A DNA stretch of 64,000 bases from Elusimicrobiota bacterium. Lineage in GTDB: Bacteria > Elusimicrobiota > Elusimicrobia > UBA1565. The stretch covers positions 62,001 through 126,000 of the forward strand of contig JACPXC010000038.1 in assembly GCA_016196755.1 (NCBI GenBank), in the 5' to 3' direction. Under the pieces are notes generated by a model. It was not told the origin of the DNA. It saw only the letters and a program-made list of their open reading frames with translations, and searched no databases. The number at the start of each line of letters is the position of its first letter. Position 1 is the stretch's first letter. Below are positions 49,500-58,550 of this stretch, one piece after another. Position numbers and translations under genes: made by a program.

Positions 49500-50797
49500 G
49501 GGGGTCTCCGGATCTCGGCTACGTCGATGACTCGGTTGCGGCCGTTCTCTTTGGCGTGATAAAGCGCCACGTCGGCCTGGCGCACCAGCGCGTCGGCGGT
49601 CTGCCCGTCCCGCGGGAAGTGGGCGATCCCCAGAGAGACCGTCACCTTCACGCGCTGCATGGCCAGCTCGAAGCTGGCGTCCTCGATGGCCTTGCGCACC
49701 GTTTCGGCCTTTCTCAATACGCCGGCCGGCTCGGCGCGCGGGAGCAGGATGGCGAACTCCTCGCCGCCGTAGCGGGCCACGAAGTCGGTCTCGTAGACGC
49801 TGCCGCGCAGGAGTTCGCCGACCCGGCGCAGGACCTCGTCGCCGAACTGATGGCCGTAGGTGTCATTCAAAGACTTGAACTTGTCGATGTCAAGGAGCAT
49901 GAGGCAGAAGGTGGTCTTGAAGGTCTGGGCCCGGACCACCTCCTCGGCGATGCGCTCGTCGAGCACGCCGCGGCGGAAGGTCCCGGTCAGGCCGTCGACC
50001 TGGGAGAACTTCTCGACCTCGTGGAAGAGCTTGATGCGGCGGAAGGCGAAGGAGATCTCGTCGACGAAGTTCTGCGCCTTCGTGAGCAGGGTCTCGGCGT
50101 CGATCCCTTGAGGGATGCGCGCGTAGAAGTAGCCCATGAGCTTCTCGCCGTCGAAGACCGGCAAGGCCACCGCGCGTTCGGGCTTCTCGAGCACGCGCGG
50201 CACGGTCAGCGGCACCCCGTTCTCCTGCAGCCAGCGCGAGAGCGTCTCCCAGGAGCCGCCGACCGAGGACTGCAGGCGGCGCCGAGCCAGGAGGCGCAGG
50301 CTCTCCTGCCCCCTCTGCTCGAGGGCGTAGACGGCGAACTCGTCGACTCGGAGGTACTGCTCGACGGCCACCTCGAGCTTGGGGCGGATGTCGGTCCAGG
50401 TCATCGCCTCGGCCATGCCCTTGACCATCCCGTAGAGCGCCAACACCTCGCGCTGCTCGGTCTCGATGTCCTTGGCCCGGGCCTTGGCCGCGGCCAGGCC
50501 GCCCTTGAGCTCGTCGCGGGTCGACTTGCGCTTGGCGAAGCCCGCGTCGATGCGCGCGTATTCGGCGGCGCTGCGAGAGGCCACATAGCCGGCGTAGAAG
50601 CAGGCCGCCAGGCTGGCCGCCCCCGCCGCCGCCAACTGCATGCGCAGGCCGGCGTCGATAGCCGCCATGCCGCCCAGCCACAGCAGGCCCGCCCCCCCGG
50701 CGCAGGCCCAGGAGGCCCAGGCCCGGCGCGGCCAGGATAGCCAGAGCGCGGCGGCCGGAAACAACGACAGCACGCCGATCAGGAGCTCCCCCCTCAT
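49496..50797 (-). CDS. membrane GGDEF diguanylate cyclase with GAF-like domain
   Basis: 433 residues. Three N-terminal helices, a coiled coil, a GAF-like region (AVEQYLRVDEFAVYALEQRG...KLMGYFYARIPQG), then GGDEF: DGLTGTFRRG, LLDIDKFKSLNDTYGHQFGD and the active loop RYGGEEFAIL. The loop Gly-Gly-Glu-Glu-Phe is intact, so it can make c-di-GMP. The inhibitory RxxD site is absent (YETD). ATGA overlaps with both neighbours. Confidence 0.9.
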   Translation of the reverse strand: MRGELLIGVLSLFPAAALWLSWPRRAWASWACAGGAGLLWLGGMAAIDAGLRMQLAAAGAASLAACFYAGYVASRSAAEYARIDAGFAKRKSTRDELKGGLAAAKARAKDIETEQREVLALYGMVKGMAEAMTWTDIRPKLEVAVEQYLRVDEFAVYALEQRGQESLRLLARRRLQSSVGGSWETLSRWLQENGVPLTVPRVLEKPERAVALPVFDGEKLMGYFYARIPQGIDAETLLTKAQNFVDEISFAFRRIKLFHEVEKFSQVDGLTGTFRRGVLDERIAEEVVRAQTFKTTFCLMLLDIDKFKSLNDTYGHQFGDEVLRRVGELLRGSVYETDFVARYGGEEFAILLPRAEPAGVLRKAETVRKAIEDASFELAMQRVKVTVSLGIAHFPRDGQTADALVRQADVALYHAKENGRNRVIDVAEIRRPP

Positions 50798-51966
50798 CCG
50801 GTCACCATATTGCGCCCGCCGTCCTTGGACTTGTAGAGGCGCTCGTCGGCGACCCTCACGAGCTGGGTCTGGGTGGAGGCGTCAACCGGGAAGACCGCCA
50901 CCCCGAAGCTCGCGGTCACGCGGGTCCGCCGGCTCTGAAAGACGAACGGCTCGGCGGCCAAGGCGACCCGCATGCGCTCGGCGGCGGCCAAGGCCTGTTC
51001 GCGCAGGGTGTTGGGCAGGATGACGGCGAACTCCTCGCCGCCGTAACGGGCCACGACGTCGACCGGGCGGGTCTGGGCGGCCATGATGCGCGCCACGGTC
51101 CGCAAAAGCTCGTCGCCGGCCTGATGGCCGTAGGTGTCGTTGTAGACCTTGAAATGGTCGATGTCGGCCATGATGAGCGCGGTCGGCATCTGGCTGCGGC
51201 CGGCGCGCAGGAGCTCCTCCTTGAGCTTCTGCACGAAGGTGCGCTGGGTGACGAGTTGGGTCAGGCTGTCGTGGGTGGCCAGGTCGTGGGCCGCCTCGTA
51301 GAGCCGGATATTCTCGAGCGTCATCGCGGCCACGGTAGAGAACAAGTCGACGGTGCGCAAGTCGTCGTTGTTGTAGGCCTCGGGCTGGGGCGCCTCCAGG
51401 CGCAGGAAGCCGTAGGGCTTCTGCGCCACCGACAGCGGGACGACCAGCGCCGAGCGGAACGTCGCCGACGGAGGCCGCGGGCCGAAGCGGTCCTCGAGCT
51501 TCATGTCGCGAACGAGGACAGGGGTGCGGGTCTTGACCGACCACTCGACGAGCGGGTCCTGGGGCTGGCCGGGCAGGACCTGGACCTTCGAGCCCTTAAA
51601 GCGCGTCTCCAGGATGCGCAGGAGGCGCTTCTGCACCTCCTCGGCGTCGAGGGTCGTGCCCAAGCTCTTGGCGGCCTGGGTCAGGTCGCGGCGCAGGCGG
51701 ATCTGGGTCACCGCCGAGGACTCGTAGGTGTTGTAGAACTTGAGCTCGCGCTCGGCGTCGCGGATCTGGGTGTCGAACTTATCGGTCTCGGCCAGCACCG
51801 CCATGCGCGTCGCCGAGAGCTGGTTCCGGTGGAAGCCGATGCCGAAGGACAGGATCCACACCGAGAAGGCCTCGATCGCCAGCCCTCCGCGTGCGGCGCT
51901 CGTCGAGTCGCGCGTCATGATGAGGAAGGCCGCCGCGGTGGCCAGGAAGACGAAGATGATGTGCAT
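50794..51966 (-). CDS. membrane GGDEF diguanylate cyclase with GAF domain
   Basis: 390 residues from ATG 51966: two helices, coiled coil, GAF (LGTTLDAEEVQKRLLRILE...GFLRLEAPQPEAYNNDD), GGDEF with RYGGEEFAVILP. The RPVD upstream of the loop fits the RxxD product-inhibition site, which its neighbour lacks. The same frame stays protein-like upstream to about 52150 (LTLLGANLIFAGVSAGLFFF, then GWETVIYPAYALIFLW), adding two helices, but holds no canonical start. The true gene may begin at TTG 52172-52174 with a one-base frameshift in the CCCC run at 52153-52156. Confidence 0.88.
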   Translation of the reverse strand: MHIIFVFLATAAAFLIMTRDSTSAARGGLAIEAFSVWILSFGIGFHRNQLSATRMAVLAETDKFDTQIRDAERELKFYNTYESSAVTQIRLRRDLTQAAKSLGTTLDAEEVQKRLLRILETRFKGSKVQVLPGQPQDPLVEWSVKTRTPVLVRDMKLEDRFGPRPPSATFRSALVVPLSVAQKPYGFLRLEAPQPEAYNNDDLRTVDLFSTVAAMTLENIRLYEAAHDLATHDSLTQLVTQRTFVQKLKEELLRAGRSQMPTALIMADIDHFKVYNDTYGHQAGDELLRTVARIMAAQTRPVDVVARYGGEEFAVILPNTLREQALAAAERMRVALAAEPFVFQSRRTRVTASFGVAVFPVDASTQTQLVRVADERLYKSKDGGRNMVTG

Positions 51967-52194
51967 CTCCTCGTCGCGCCGCAGGTCGGTCCACAGGAAG
52001 ATGAGCGCGTAGGCGGGATAGATGACGGTCTCCCAGCCGGGAAAGAAGAAGAGCCCCGCCGATACGCCGGCGAAGATCAGGTTGGCTCCTAATAGAGTCA
52101 GCGAGCGATGCGAGACGGGCAGAGGGATTCTCCGGGACTCTCCCGAGCTTAGCCCCGGAACCGCTGTTTTTCAATGGATTAATTGTTACTGCCC

Positions 52195-52223
52195 TTGTCG
52201 ACGGAGAAGTGGTCTGTTATACT
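52195..52223 (+). promoter_or_regulatory. tmRNA promoter
   Basis: TTGTCG (52195-52200), 17 bases, TATACT (52218-52223). The mature 5' end at 52233 is 9 bases further. Confidence 0.75.
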
Positions 52224-52232
52224 GGTGTCGTC

Positions 52233-52591
52233 GGGGGTGAAATAGGATCGACAGGGTTCGTTCGTAGGGAAGCCGCAGGCCCTGGTTGGCCAGAGCCAGG
52301 TTAAAATCAGGCCAAAAAACAAAAGCCAACACTCCGTTGGCCTGGGCCACTGCCTAAACCGCAGTGAGTTCACGCCGGTCCCCGACGCCTGCTGGGGGGC
52401 TGCCGGCGTCAAGAGCAGGCTGGACGCTTCCGCGCGCGCTTCGTCGCGGAGGGGTCGAGACCAACACGGAGCTGGTCCCGGGATACTTGTCCGCAGGCTT
52501 TCTCGGGACGAGACCAAAAGCGGACTAAGCCTGTAGTGGCCCCGAAAGACGGCTTCTGGACCCGGGGGGCAGCACCCCGGCACCTCCACCA
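52233..52591 (+). ncRNA. ssrA: transfer-messenger RNA (tmRNA)
   Basis: 359 bases. The 5' end gggggtgaaataggatcgac and 3' end with encoded CCA (cacctccacca) are the tmRNA ends; ggggGUG pairs with cacCUCC over 7 bases as the acceptor stem. It rescues stalled ribosomes with SmpB. The tag frame probably ends ANTPLAWATA at TAA 52355-52357; upstream codons in frame read SGQKTK, so the tag is perhaps 15 residues if GGC at 52310 is the resume codon. The rest folds into the usual pseudoknots (not traced in detail). One-piece form. Confidence 0.95.
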
Positions 52592-52598
52592 ATCGCTT

Positions 52599-52634
52599 GG
52601 CCCTCCCCTTCCCTGGGGGAGGGCCTCGTGTTTT
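52599..52634 (+). terminator. tmRNA terminator
   Basis: ggccctcccc (52599-52608) and ggggagggcc (52616-52625), 10 perfect pairs, followed by tcgtgtttt. Confidence 0.8.
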
Positions 52635-52635
52635 G

Positions 52636-52641
52636 TAGACT
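52636..52641 (+). promoter_or_regulatory. -10 box TAGACT before the response-regulator gene
   Basis: TAGACT directly after the tmRNA terminator and 7 bases before the ATG at 52649. No -35 visible because the hairpin occupies that place. Confidence 0.35.
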
Positions 52642-52648
52642 CCTCGCC

Positions 52649-53344
52649 ATGAGCGGACCGAGCAGCGCCATGCTGGTGGTCGAGGACGACGACGACTGGC
52701 AGCAGCTGGTCCGACTGTGGCTCAAGACCGCGGGCTATAAGGACGTGCGCTTCGCCTCCACGGCCCGCCAGGCTCTGCGCATGGCCCAGGCCCGCGTACC
52801 CGACTGCGTCATCCTCGACCTCCAGCTCACCGACGGCGACGGCACCGAGGTGGTCAAGCGTCTGCGCGCGCTCCCCGGGACGGCCGAGGTGCCCATCCTC
52901 ATGATGACGAGCTTCGCCGCCGAACGAGCCTCCTGCCTGCGCAAGGGTGCGGACTACTTCATCGCCAAGTCGCCCAACGGCGAGGAGCTCCTGGCCACCC
53001 TCGAGGCCCTGTTCCGCCGGCGCGACATCGACTCGCGCCTCAAGCGCCGCGGCGATCTGGCCTTCCGCCCCGACACCCGCGAGGTGTTCGTGGCCGGCGC
53101 CTCGGCCGGCATCCTCACCCCCAAGACCTACGAGCTCTTCGTGGCCCTGATCGAACGCGCGCCGGCCCCGGTCTCCCGCCAGGAGCTCTTCCGGTTAGTC
53201 GACAACCGCGAGGATCCGTCGCTCTCGCGCGCGCTGGACATCCTGGTCAACCGCCTGCGCAAGTCCCTGCCCGCCGAGGTCGGGCGCCGCTTCCGGGCCG
53301 TCCGGGGCTTCGGCTACGCCTACCTGCCGTCTGAGACTCGGTAA
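52649..53344 (+). CDS. response regulator with C-terminal winged helix (OmpR/PhoB-like)
   Basis: 231 residues from ATG 52649. Receiver: MLVVEDDDDWQQLV, phosphoacceptor Asp in CVILDLQLTDGDG, Thr in MMTSFA, Lys in YFIAKS. The C-terminal half (LTPKTYELFVALIERAPAPVSRQEL...LSRALDILVNRLRKSL...VRGFGYAYL) is an OmpR-type winged helix. It binds DNA when phosphorylated. No cognate kinase is in the window. An upstream ATG at 52628 is inside the terminator and rejected. Confidence 0.9.
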   Translation: MSGPSSAMLVVEDDDDWQQLVRLWLKTAGYKDVRFASTARQALRMAQARVPDCVILDLQLTDGDGTEVVKRLRALPGTAEVPILMMTSFAAERASCLRKGADYFIAKSPNGEELLATLEALFRRRDIDSRLKRRGDLAFRPDTREVFVAGASAGILTPKTYELFVALIERAPAPVSRQELFRLVDNREDPSLSRALDILVNRLRKSLPAEVGRRFRAVRGFGYAYLPSETR

Positions 53345-53401
53345 CAGGCCGAGTTACCTCAGGTGACGGGCGAAGTTCCCGCGCGTCATCACCGCTGTGA
53401 A

Positions 53402-53430
53402 TTGTGCTCGGCGGGCTTTCCGGGTATCAC
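53402..53430 (+). promoter_or_regulatory. promoter of the FlgO-like gene
   Basis: TTGTGC (53402-53407), 17 bases, TATCAC (53425-53430), then 6 bases to the ATG. A full leaderless promoter. Confidence 0.55.
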
Positions 53431-53436
53431 TGGGAC

Positions 53437-54276
53437 ATGCCCGCCGCGCTCCTCGCCCTCTTTCTCGCCGCGCCGGCCGCCGCGGGAGACTATGCCAGTC
53501 TGGCGGCCGAGCTCGCCGCCGCGGCGCGCAAAGCCGGCGCGCGCCGCGTGGCGGTCCTGACGCTCGAGACCATCGCCGGCATGGACCCGGGCGGCGCCGC
53601 CGCGGTCAGCGAGCGCCTGGTCGGCGAGCTGGCCCGCCAGGACGGCCTCCAGGTCGTCGAGCGCACCCTGCTCGGCAAGGTCATGGAGGAGCAGCGCCTG
53701 ACCCACAGCGGCGCGGTCGACCCGCGCGGCGCGGCCGGACTCGGCCAGCTCATGGGTGTCGAGGCCATCATCTCCGGGAGCCTCATCCGGAAGTCCTCCC
53801 GCAAGGTCGAGGTCAACCTGCGCCTCATCGCGGCCGACGACGCGCGCGTCCTGGGCTCGGCCCGCGCCGAGATCCGCCCGGACTGGCAGGAATCGGCGGG
53901 CTTCGACACCGGCATGCCGGTGCCCCCGCCGCCGTCGCTCGACGGCGACTTCACGCCCTGGTGGGAGCGCGGCCGAGCCGCCGCCGCGGCGTCCTGCGAC
54001 GGCTGGGAGGGCCGGGTCGACGGCCTGCAGAGCGCGGCGCTGTCCCTCAAGGTCCGCTTCTGGGCCGCGGAACTCGACGCAGGGGTCGACCGCCGCGCGC
54101 TCAAGCGCAACCCGGGCTCCGAGATCCGCAGCCTCGAGACCCGCGCGGTCTTCTACGCCCGGCTGCGCTCGGCGATGCGCGAGGGCGGCGCCGCCCCCCT
54201 GAGCGCCGCGGAGCTGGGCGCCTTGAGCTCGGCGGAAGCCTCGGCCGACTCCCTTACCGAGTCTTGCGGCCGCTGA
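53437..54276 (+). CDS. secreted FlgO/CsgG-like protein
   Basis: 279 residues from ATG 53437. Signal peptide MPAALLALFLAAPAAAG. The domain (RRVAVLTLETIAGMDPGGAAAVSERLVGEL...LQVVERTLLGKVMEEQRL...GVEAIISGSLIRKSSRKVEVNLRLI) matches the FlgO/CsgG-type curli-assembly fold, which builds periplasmic or outer-membrane assemblies. The C-terminal part is helical and unknown. The 3' end overlaps the TPR gene by 23 bases tail to tail. Confidence 0.8.
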   Translation: MPAALLALFLAAPAAAGDYASLAAELAAAARKAGARRVAVLTLETIAGMDPGGAAAVSERLVGELARQDGLQVVERTLLGKVMEEQRLTHSGAVDPRGAAGLGQLMGVEAIISGSLIRKSSRKVEVNLRLIAADDARVLGSARAEIRPDWQESAGFDTGMPVPPPPSLDGDFTPWWERGRAAAAASCDGWEGRVDGLQSAALSLKVRFWAAELDAGVDRRALKRNPGSEIRSLETRAVFYARLRSAMREGGAAPLSAAELGALSSAEASADSLTESCGR

Positions 54277-55786
54277 AGCCCAGAGCGACGACGGCCAAGC
54301 CGCCGGCTGCTGCGCCGGCGAAGACGAAGACCCAGCGTCTCCCGGCTCGCTTCTTCTTCGGAGCGGCCGGGGCGGCGGCCGCCTCGCCCACGAACAGCGA
54401 GAGGAAATCCTCCCCCTCCGACATCGCGGAGGCGGCGAGGAAAGTCTTCTGGTAGCGCGCGTCGAGCCGCGCGGCCGTGCGCAGCGCCTCGAGCGCCTCG
54501 GCGCGCCGTCCCAGGCCGCTCAGCGCCCAAGCGCGGCTCATGTGCGCGGCGGCCTTCGAAGGGTCGGCGGCCAACGCCAGGTCGGCCGAGGCCAAGGCGT
54601 CGCCGTAGCGCCCGAGCCGGTTGAGCACGGCGGCCTGAGCGGTGAGCAGGTCGGGGTCCTTGCCGCCCGAGGCCTTGAGCGCGGCCTGCAGGACCTCGAG
54701 CGCCTTGAGCAGTTCGCCCTGCGACATGAGGATGGCGCTCAGCGCCAACGACGCCCGCTTCTGGCCGGGCTCCAGGGCGAGGGCCTTCTCGGCGGCCTGG
54801 CGGGCGGCGGCGGGGTCGCCCACGCGCAGGAAGGTCTGGGCGCGGTCGGCCAGCGCGGCGGCCTCGCGCGCCCCGGGCGCGGACGCCGCGAAGTCGGGAA
54901 CCGCGCGCTCGTCCCCATAGGTCCGAAACCCCGACGGCGGCGCCGCGGGGGCGCCCGCCGAGGCCGCCGCGCCGGCGCCGACCGCGCCCGAGGGGGCGTC
55001 GCGGTCCTTGGTCAACCTCGCGATCGCCAGCGCCGCCTGGTCGCCGGGGTTGAGGCTGAGCGCCGCCGTCGCCGCCTCGCGGGCGCCGCCGTAGTCGCCT
55101 TGCTCGTACTTGCCGCGCGCCATGATGCCCAGGGCTTCGGGATTCTTGGGCTCGTAGGCCAGCGATTGCTTGGCGTGCTCGACGGCCTTGGGCCATTTGC
55201 CGAGGTCGAGCTCGGTCTTGGCCAGGTACCGGCTCGTGAAGGGGCCGGGATGAGTGCTGTGCATCTCCTTTGCGTGCTTGGAAACATCGAAACCCACCGC
55301 CTTGAGCGGCCCGTCGAAATGCGTATGCACGGCGCGCATGGCCCGACCGTTGGAGTTGTCGGTCTCCATGAGACCGTGCAGGGCTCCCCTGACCCCCTCG
55401 AGCGCCTCAGCGGACTGGATCTTGAACTCCTCCCTCGACAGCTTCCCCGCCTTCAAGTCCTCCCTGAGCTCGTCGATCGCCTCCAGCGACCCGCCGATCT
55501 GAAGGGCGAGCTCGAGGGCTTCGGGCGACGGTTGTTCGCCATCCCGCGTGACCGAATCCAGAAACTCATCGACTCTGCGGCCCAAATCAGGATTCTCCTG
55601 ACGGAGCCGGTCAAGCCGGGAGGCTGGATCCTGCGGTTCCTGCTGCTCGTCGGCCGGCTGCTGGGGGGCGGGACGCGGGGTTGGGGACGGCTGGACGCTA
55701 TGCTGGTGTTCGTGAGACGCGCCGTGCTGGTGCTCCTCGGCTCCGACGTTCAGCGCCGCCGCCAGGCACGCCGCTGCCAGCCTCAT
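54254..55786 (-). CDS. secreted TPR protein with C-terminal membrane anchor; kinase-less paralogue of the next gene
   Basis: 510 residues. Signal peptide MRLAAACLAAALNVGAE, His-rich stretch (EEHQHGASHEHQH), then TPR units around residues 190-260 and 300-440. The C-terminal membrane helix (WVFVFAGAAAGGLAVVALGF) has only a few residues after it. Its last 170 residues align by eye with the stretch before the kinase domain of the 819-residue protein upstream (EDFLSLFVGEA versus DELVAFFTGTL before the helix). It begins two bases after that gene's stop. Confidence 0.8.
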   Translation of the reverse strand: MRLAAACLAAALNVGAEEHQHGASHEHQHSVQPSPTPRPAPQQPADEQQEPQDPASRLDRLRQENPDLGRRVDEFLDSVTRDGEQPSPEALELALQIGGSLEAIDELREDLKAGKLSREEFKIQSAEALEGVRGALHGLMETDNSNGRAMRAVHTHFDGPLKAVGFDVSKHAKEMHSTHPGPFTSRYLAKTELDLGKWPKAVEHAKQSLAYEPKNPEALGIMARGKYEQGDYGGAREAATAALSLNPGDQAALAIARLTKDRDAPSGAVGAGAAASAGAPAAPPSGFRTYGDERAVPDFAASAPGAREAAALADRAQTFLRVGDPAAARQAAEKALALEPGQKRASLALSAILMSQGELLKALEVLQAALKASGGKDPDLLTAQAAVLNRLGRYGDALASADLALAADPSKAAAHMSRAWALSGLGRRAEALEALRTAARLDARYQKTFLAASAMSEGEDFLSLFVGEAAAAPAAPKKKRAGRRWVFVFAGAAAGGLAVVALGFSGRKTR

Positions 55787-55788
55787 GC

Positions 55789-58248
55789 TCAGGCGATGGG
55801 GAGGGCGTCGAGCGCTTGGACCAGCTCGCCGGCCGTGCGCATGCGCTTGTCGGGGTCGGGGTCGAACGCTATCGCCATGACGGCGTCAAAGCCCTGCGGC
55901 AGGCCGCCGATGACGCGCGAGGGCGGGACGTAGGTCTTGTTGAGCTTGGCCATCAGCATCCCGGCCCCGACGCCCTGGAACGGCAAAGAGCCCGTGACCA
56001 TCTCGTAGAGGCAGACGGCGAGGGCGTAGACGTCGGACTCCTTGCGCACGATGCCCTGCTCCTGCTCGGGCGCCATGTAGGGCGGGGTGCCTACGACGGT
56101 GTTGGTCATCGACATGCGCGAGAGGGAATCCTTGGCCTGGCGCGCGACGCCGAAGTCCATGACCTTCACGAGGCCGTCCTCCTCGACCATGATGTTGGAG
56201 GGCTTGAGGTCGCGGTGGATGACGCCGCGGCGGTGCGAGTAGTCGAGCGCCGAGGAGACGGCGCGCACGACGCCGGCGGCGTAGGCGAAGGGCAGGGCGC
56301 CGCGCTCGTAGGTCAGGTCATGGACGGTCTTGCCCGTGATGTACTCGAAGACCATGTAGACGTCCGAGCCGTCTTCGACGATGGAGTAGATCTCGACGAT
56401 GTGCGGATGGCGCAGCGAGGCTACGGTCTTGGCCTCCCTAAGGAAGCGCTCGCGCTCGTGCGGGTCGGCGCGGATCTCCTCGCGCATCTTCTTGATGGCC
56501 ACAGGGCGGTCGAGGCTGACGTCGGTGCCGAGATAGACGACCCCCATGCCTCCTTGGCCGATCTTTTTTTCGACCCGGAAGCCGCTGGCCGCCAGCCCGT
56601 CGTGCGGGGGCGGGGTGGCGATGGGGACGACCGCGGGCGAGACGCCGCGGCGGCGGCGGATGGAGTCCATGAAGTCCCCGGAGCGCGAGAGGCCGAAGAG
56701 GACCAGGAGCAGGCCGGCGCCGATCCCGGCGGCGACCTTGAGCCAGTTGAATTTCTTCGCGGGGGCTTCGACGGGCTTGGCGGTCTGGCTGGGCCCGACG
56801 AGGGTCCCGGTGAAGAAGGCCACGAGCTCGTCGTCGGGCACCGCCATGGCCTGGCGGGAGAAATCGGTGAAGCGGGCGTCCTTCCCGGCCTGCCGGAACA
56901 TGGAGCGCGCCGCCTCGAACTGCCCGAGGCCGCTCAAGGCGAAGCCCTTGCTCAGCATGAGCTCGGGGCTGGTGGGATTGACCTTGAGTCCCTCGTCGGC
57001 GGTGACCAAGGCCTCCTGGTAGCGTCCCATGAGGTTCAAGGCGTTGGCCTTCATGGCCGTCATCAGGGCGTCGCCGGGGAAGACCTCGAGGCCGCGGTTG
57101 GCGGTCTTGAGGGCGGCCTCGAAGTTGCGCTGGGCCAGGAGGGCTCGGAAGAGGGCGAGGAAGGCGCGCTTGTTCTCGGGCTCGGCGCTCAGGGCTCGCT
57201 CGGCGGAGGTGACGGCGCCTCGCTTGTCGCCCATCTGGAGATAGCGGACCGAGTCCGCCGCATGGCGCTGGGAGGAGGCCTGGGCGGGGGTGAGGGTGTT
57301 GGAGGGGCGGGCTTCGGCGGATTGCGGCTCCTCGTTGAAGGCGCGGAAGTTGGACGAGGGGCCGCCGATGCTTCCTCTGTTCCCGCCGTCGCTGGGGGCG
57401 CCGCCGCCGACGTTGGCGTCGGAGTGGGCGGCGCGGTCGCCGTACATCTTGACCATCGAGCGGGCTTGGGCGTTGGACGGGTCGATGTTGAGGGCGTTGC
57501 GGGCGCTGGCGACGGCGCCGCCGAGGTCGCCTTGGTCGAATTGGGCTTGGGAGAGGCCGTTCCAGGCCGGGGCATTGCGGGGGTCGATTTGGGTGGCGCG
57601 CTCGTAGGATCTTGCGGCTTCCTGGGGGTTGCCCATGCCGCGTTGGGCGTCGCCGACTACGATGTGGCCGTCGGGGCGGTTGGGGTGGGTGTGGGAAAGT
57701 TGGTTGCCGGCTTCGATGGCGGTGCCGTGGTCGCCGGTGCGGTTGGCGTGGCCGCCCATGCCAAATAATGCACGGCGGTCGGAGACTTGTCTCAGGTAGA
57801 GCTTAGCTTCGAGTGGGATATTCCAATGGCCGCGCCCAGGGGTATAGGTTTGATTCGCATCAGCGTCGGCCATTATCCTGGCGAAACTAACTGCCGCGTT
57901 ACACTCAGAAGGCCTCGACTGACACAAGGCTTCGATTGAAGCTCTCTGATTATCGTCTACGCGGGACAATACAGATGCTCGCGCTTCTGGCTTATTTAGA
58001 TAATCGTCTAACGGTTCGGGAGCGATATGCGTAGAACCGTCCCGCAGCGTAACCTGCTCGCCGGGCTGGGCAGGATCTACTGAAATGTCTGATCCGCGCC
58101 GCCGTCGCTCACTGTGATTCGAGGACGCATCGTTGGCGTTTGCTCCAGTTGTGTCATCTTGGGCTTCAGTCGTACCAGTCGTGGCGCCACAGGCGACTGA
58201 GGCAAAAAAGAAAAACAGCAATAGACTAATACGAGAAACTGAAAGCAT
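55789..58248 (-). CDS. TPR - membrane helix - Ser/Thr protein kinase
   Basis: 819 residues. N-terminal signal with lipobox-like FFASVACGAT, a low-complexity region, TPR units (about 165-260 and 330-450), a membrane helix (AAGIGAGLLLVLFGLS, near residue 510). A complete Hanks-type kinase follows: GQGGMGVVYLG, AIKKM, HRDLKPSN, DFGVAR, GTPPYMAPEQ, DVYALAVCLYEM. Bacterial Ser/Thr kinases usually place the kinase at the N-terminus inside the cell and the sensor outside; here the order is reversed. It probably senses through the TPRs. Confidence 0.9.
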   Translation of the reverse strand: MLSVSRISLLLFFFFASVACGATTGTTEAQDDTTGANANDASSNHSERRRRGSDISVDPAQPGEQVTLRDGSTHIAPEPLDDYLNKPEARASVLSRVDDNQRASIEALCQSRPSECNAAVSFARIMADADANQTYTPGRGHWNIPLEAKLYLRQVSDRRALFGMGGHANRTGDHGTAIEAGNQLSHTHPNRPDGHIVVGDAQRGMGNPQEAARSYERATQIDPRNAPAWNGLSQAQFDQGDLGGAVASARNALNIDPSNAQARSMVKMYGDRAAHSDANVGGGAPSDGGNRGSIGGPSSNFRAFNEEPQSAEARPSNTLTPAQASSQRHAADSVRYLQMGDKRGAVTSAERALSAEPENKRAFLALFRALLAQRNFEAALKTANRGLEVFPGDALMTAMKANALNLMGRYQEALVTADEGLKVNPTSPELMLSKGFALSGLGQFEAARSMFRQAGKDARFTDFSRQAMAVPDDELVAFFTGTLVGPSQTAKPVEAPAKKFNWLKVAAGIGAGLLLVLFGLSRSGDFMDSIRRRRGVSPAVVPIATPPPHDGLAASGFRVEKKIGQGGMGVVYLGTDVSLDRPVAIKKMREEIRADPHERERFLREAKTVASLRHPHIVEIYSIVEDGSDVYMVFEYITGKTVHDLTYERGALPFAYAAGVVRAVSSALDYSHRRGVIHRDLKPSNIMVEEDGLVKVMDFGVARQAKDSLSRMSMTNTVVGTPPYMAPEQEQGIVRKESDVYALAVCLYEMVTGSLPFQGVGAGMLMAKLNKTYVPPSRVIGGLPQGFDAVMAIAFDPDPDKRMRTAGELVQALDALPIA

Positions 58249-58307
58249 AGGGATGCCCTTATTGAGTATTAGCTGTCATGCTGGACGTGTCAAGGGCCCC
58301 GAAGACA

Positions 58308-58544
58308 CTAAAGGCCCTGCTCGATTGCCTGTTGTATATCGGCATTCCTTAGATCAATCATTCTCCGTCCACAAGCCGCGGCCGACAACTCGGATCCGCA
58401 TCCCTTCCGTTCCCGACATTGACCTTCGCTGGCGCCCGTCTTTTCCATACACGCTCGCATCAAACGACGGTAGTACTTGGCATCATCGAGTGAAGCACAC
58501 CCGCCGAACAGACTCGCTGCCACCAACAAAAGAATCAGTTTCAT
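58308..58544 (-). CDS. small cysteine-containing lipoprotein
   Basis: 78 residues. MKLILLLVAASLFGGCASLDD has a perfect lipobox (LFGGC). The mature part has four more Cys (CMEK, CRERKGCGS, ACGRR) that could form disulfides. The ATG lies 6 bases after AATAAT. It precedes the kinase gene by 59 bases. Function unknown. Confidence 0.7.
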   Translation of the reverse strand: MKLILLLVAASLFGGCASLDDAKYYRRLMRACMEKTGASEGQCRERKGCGSELSAAACGRRMIDLRNADIQQAIEQGL

Positions 58545-58550
58545 AGGAGG

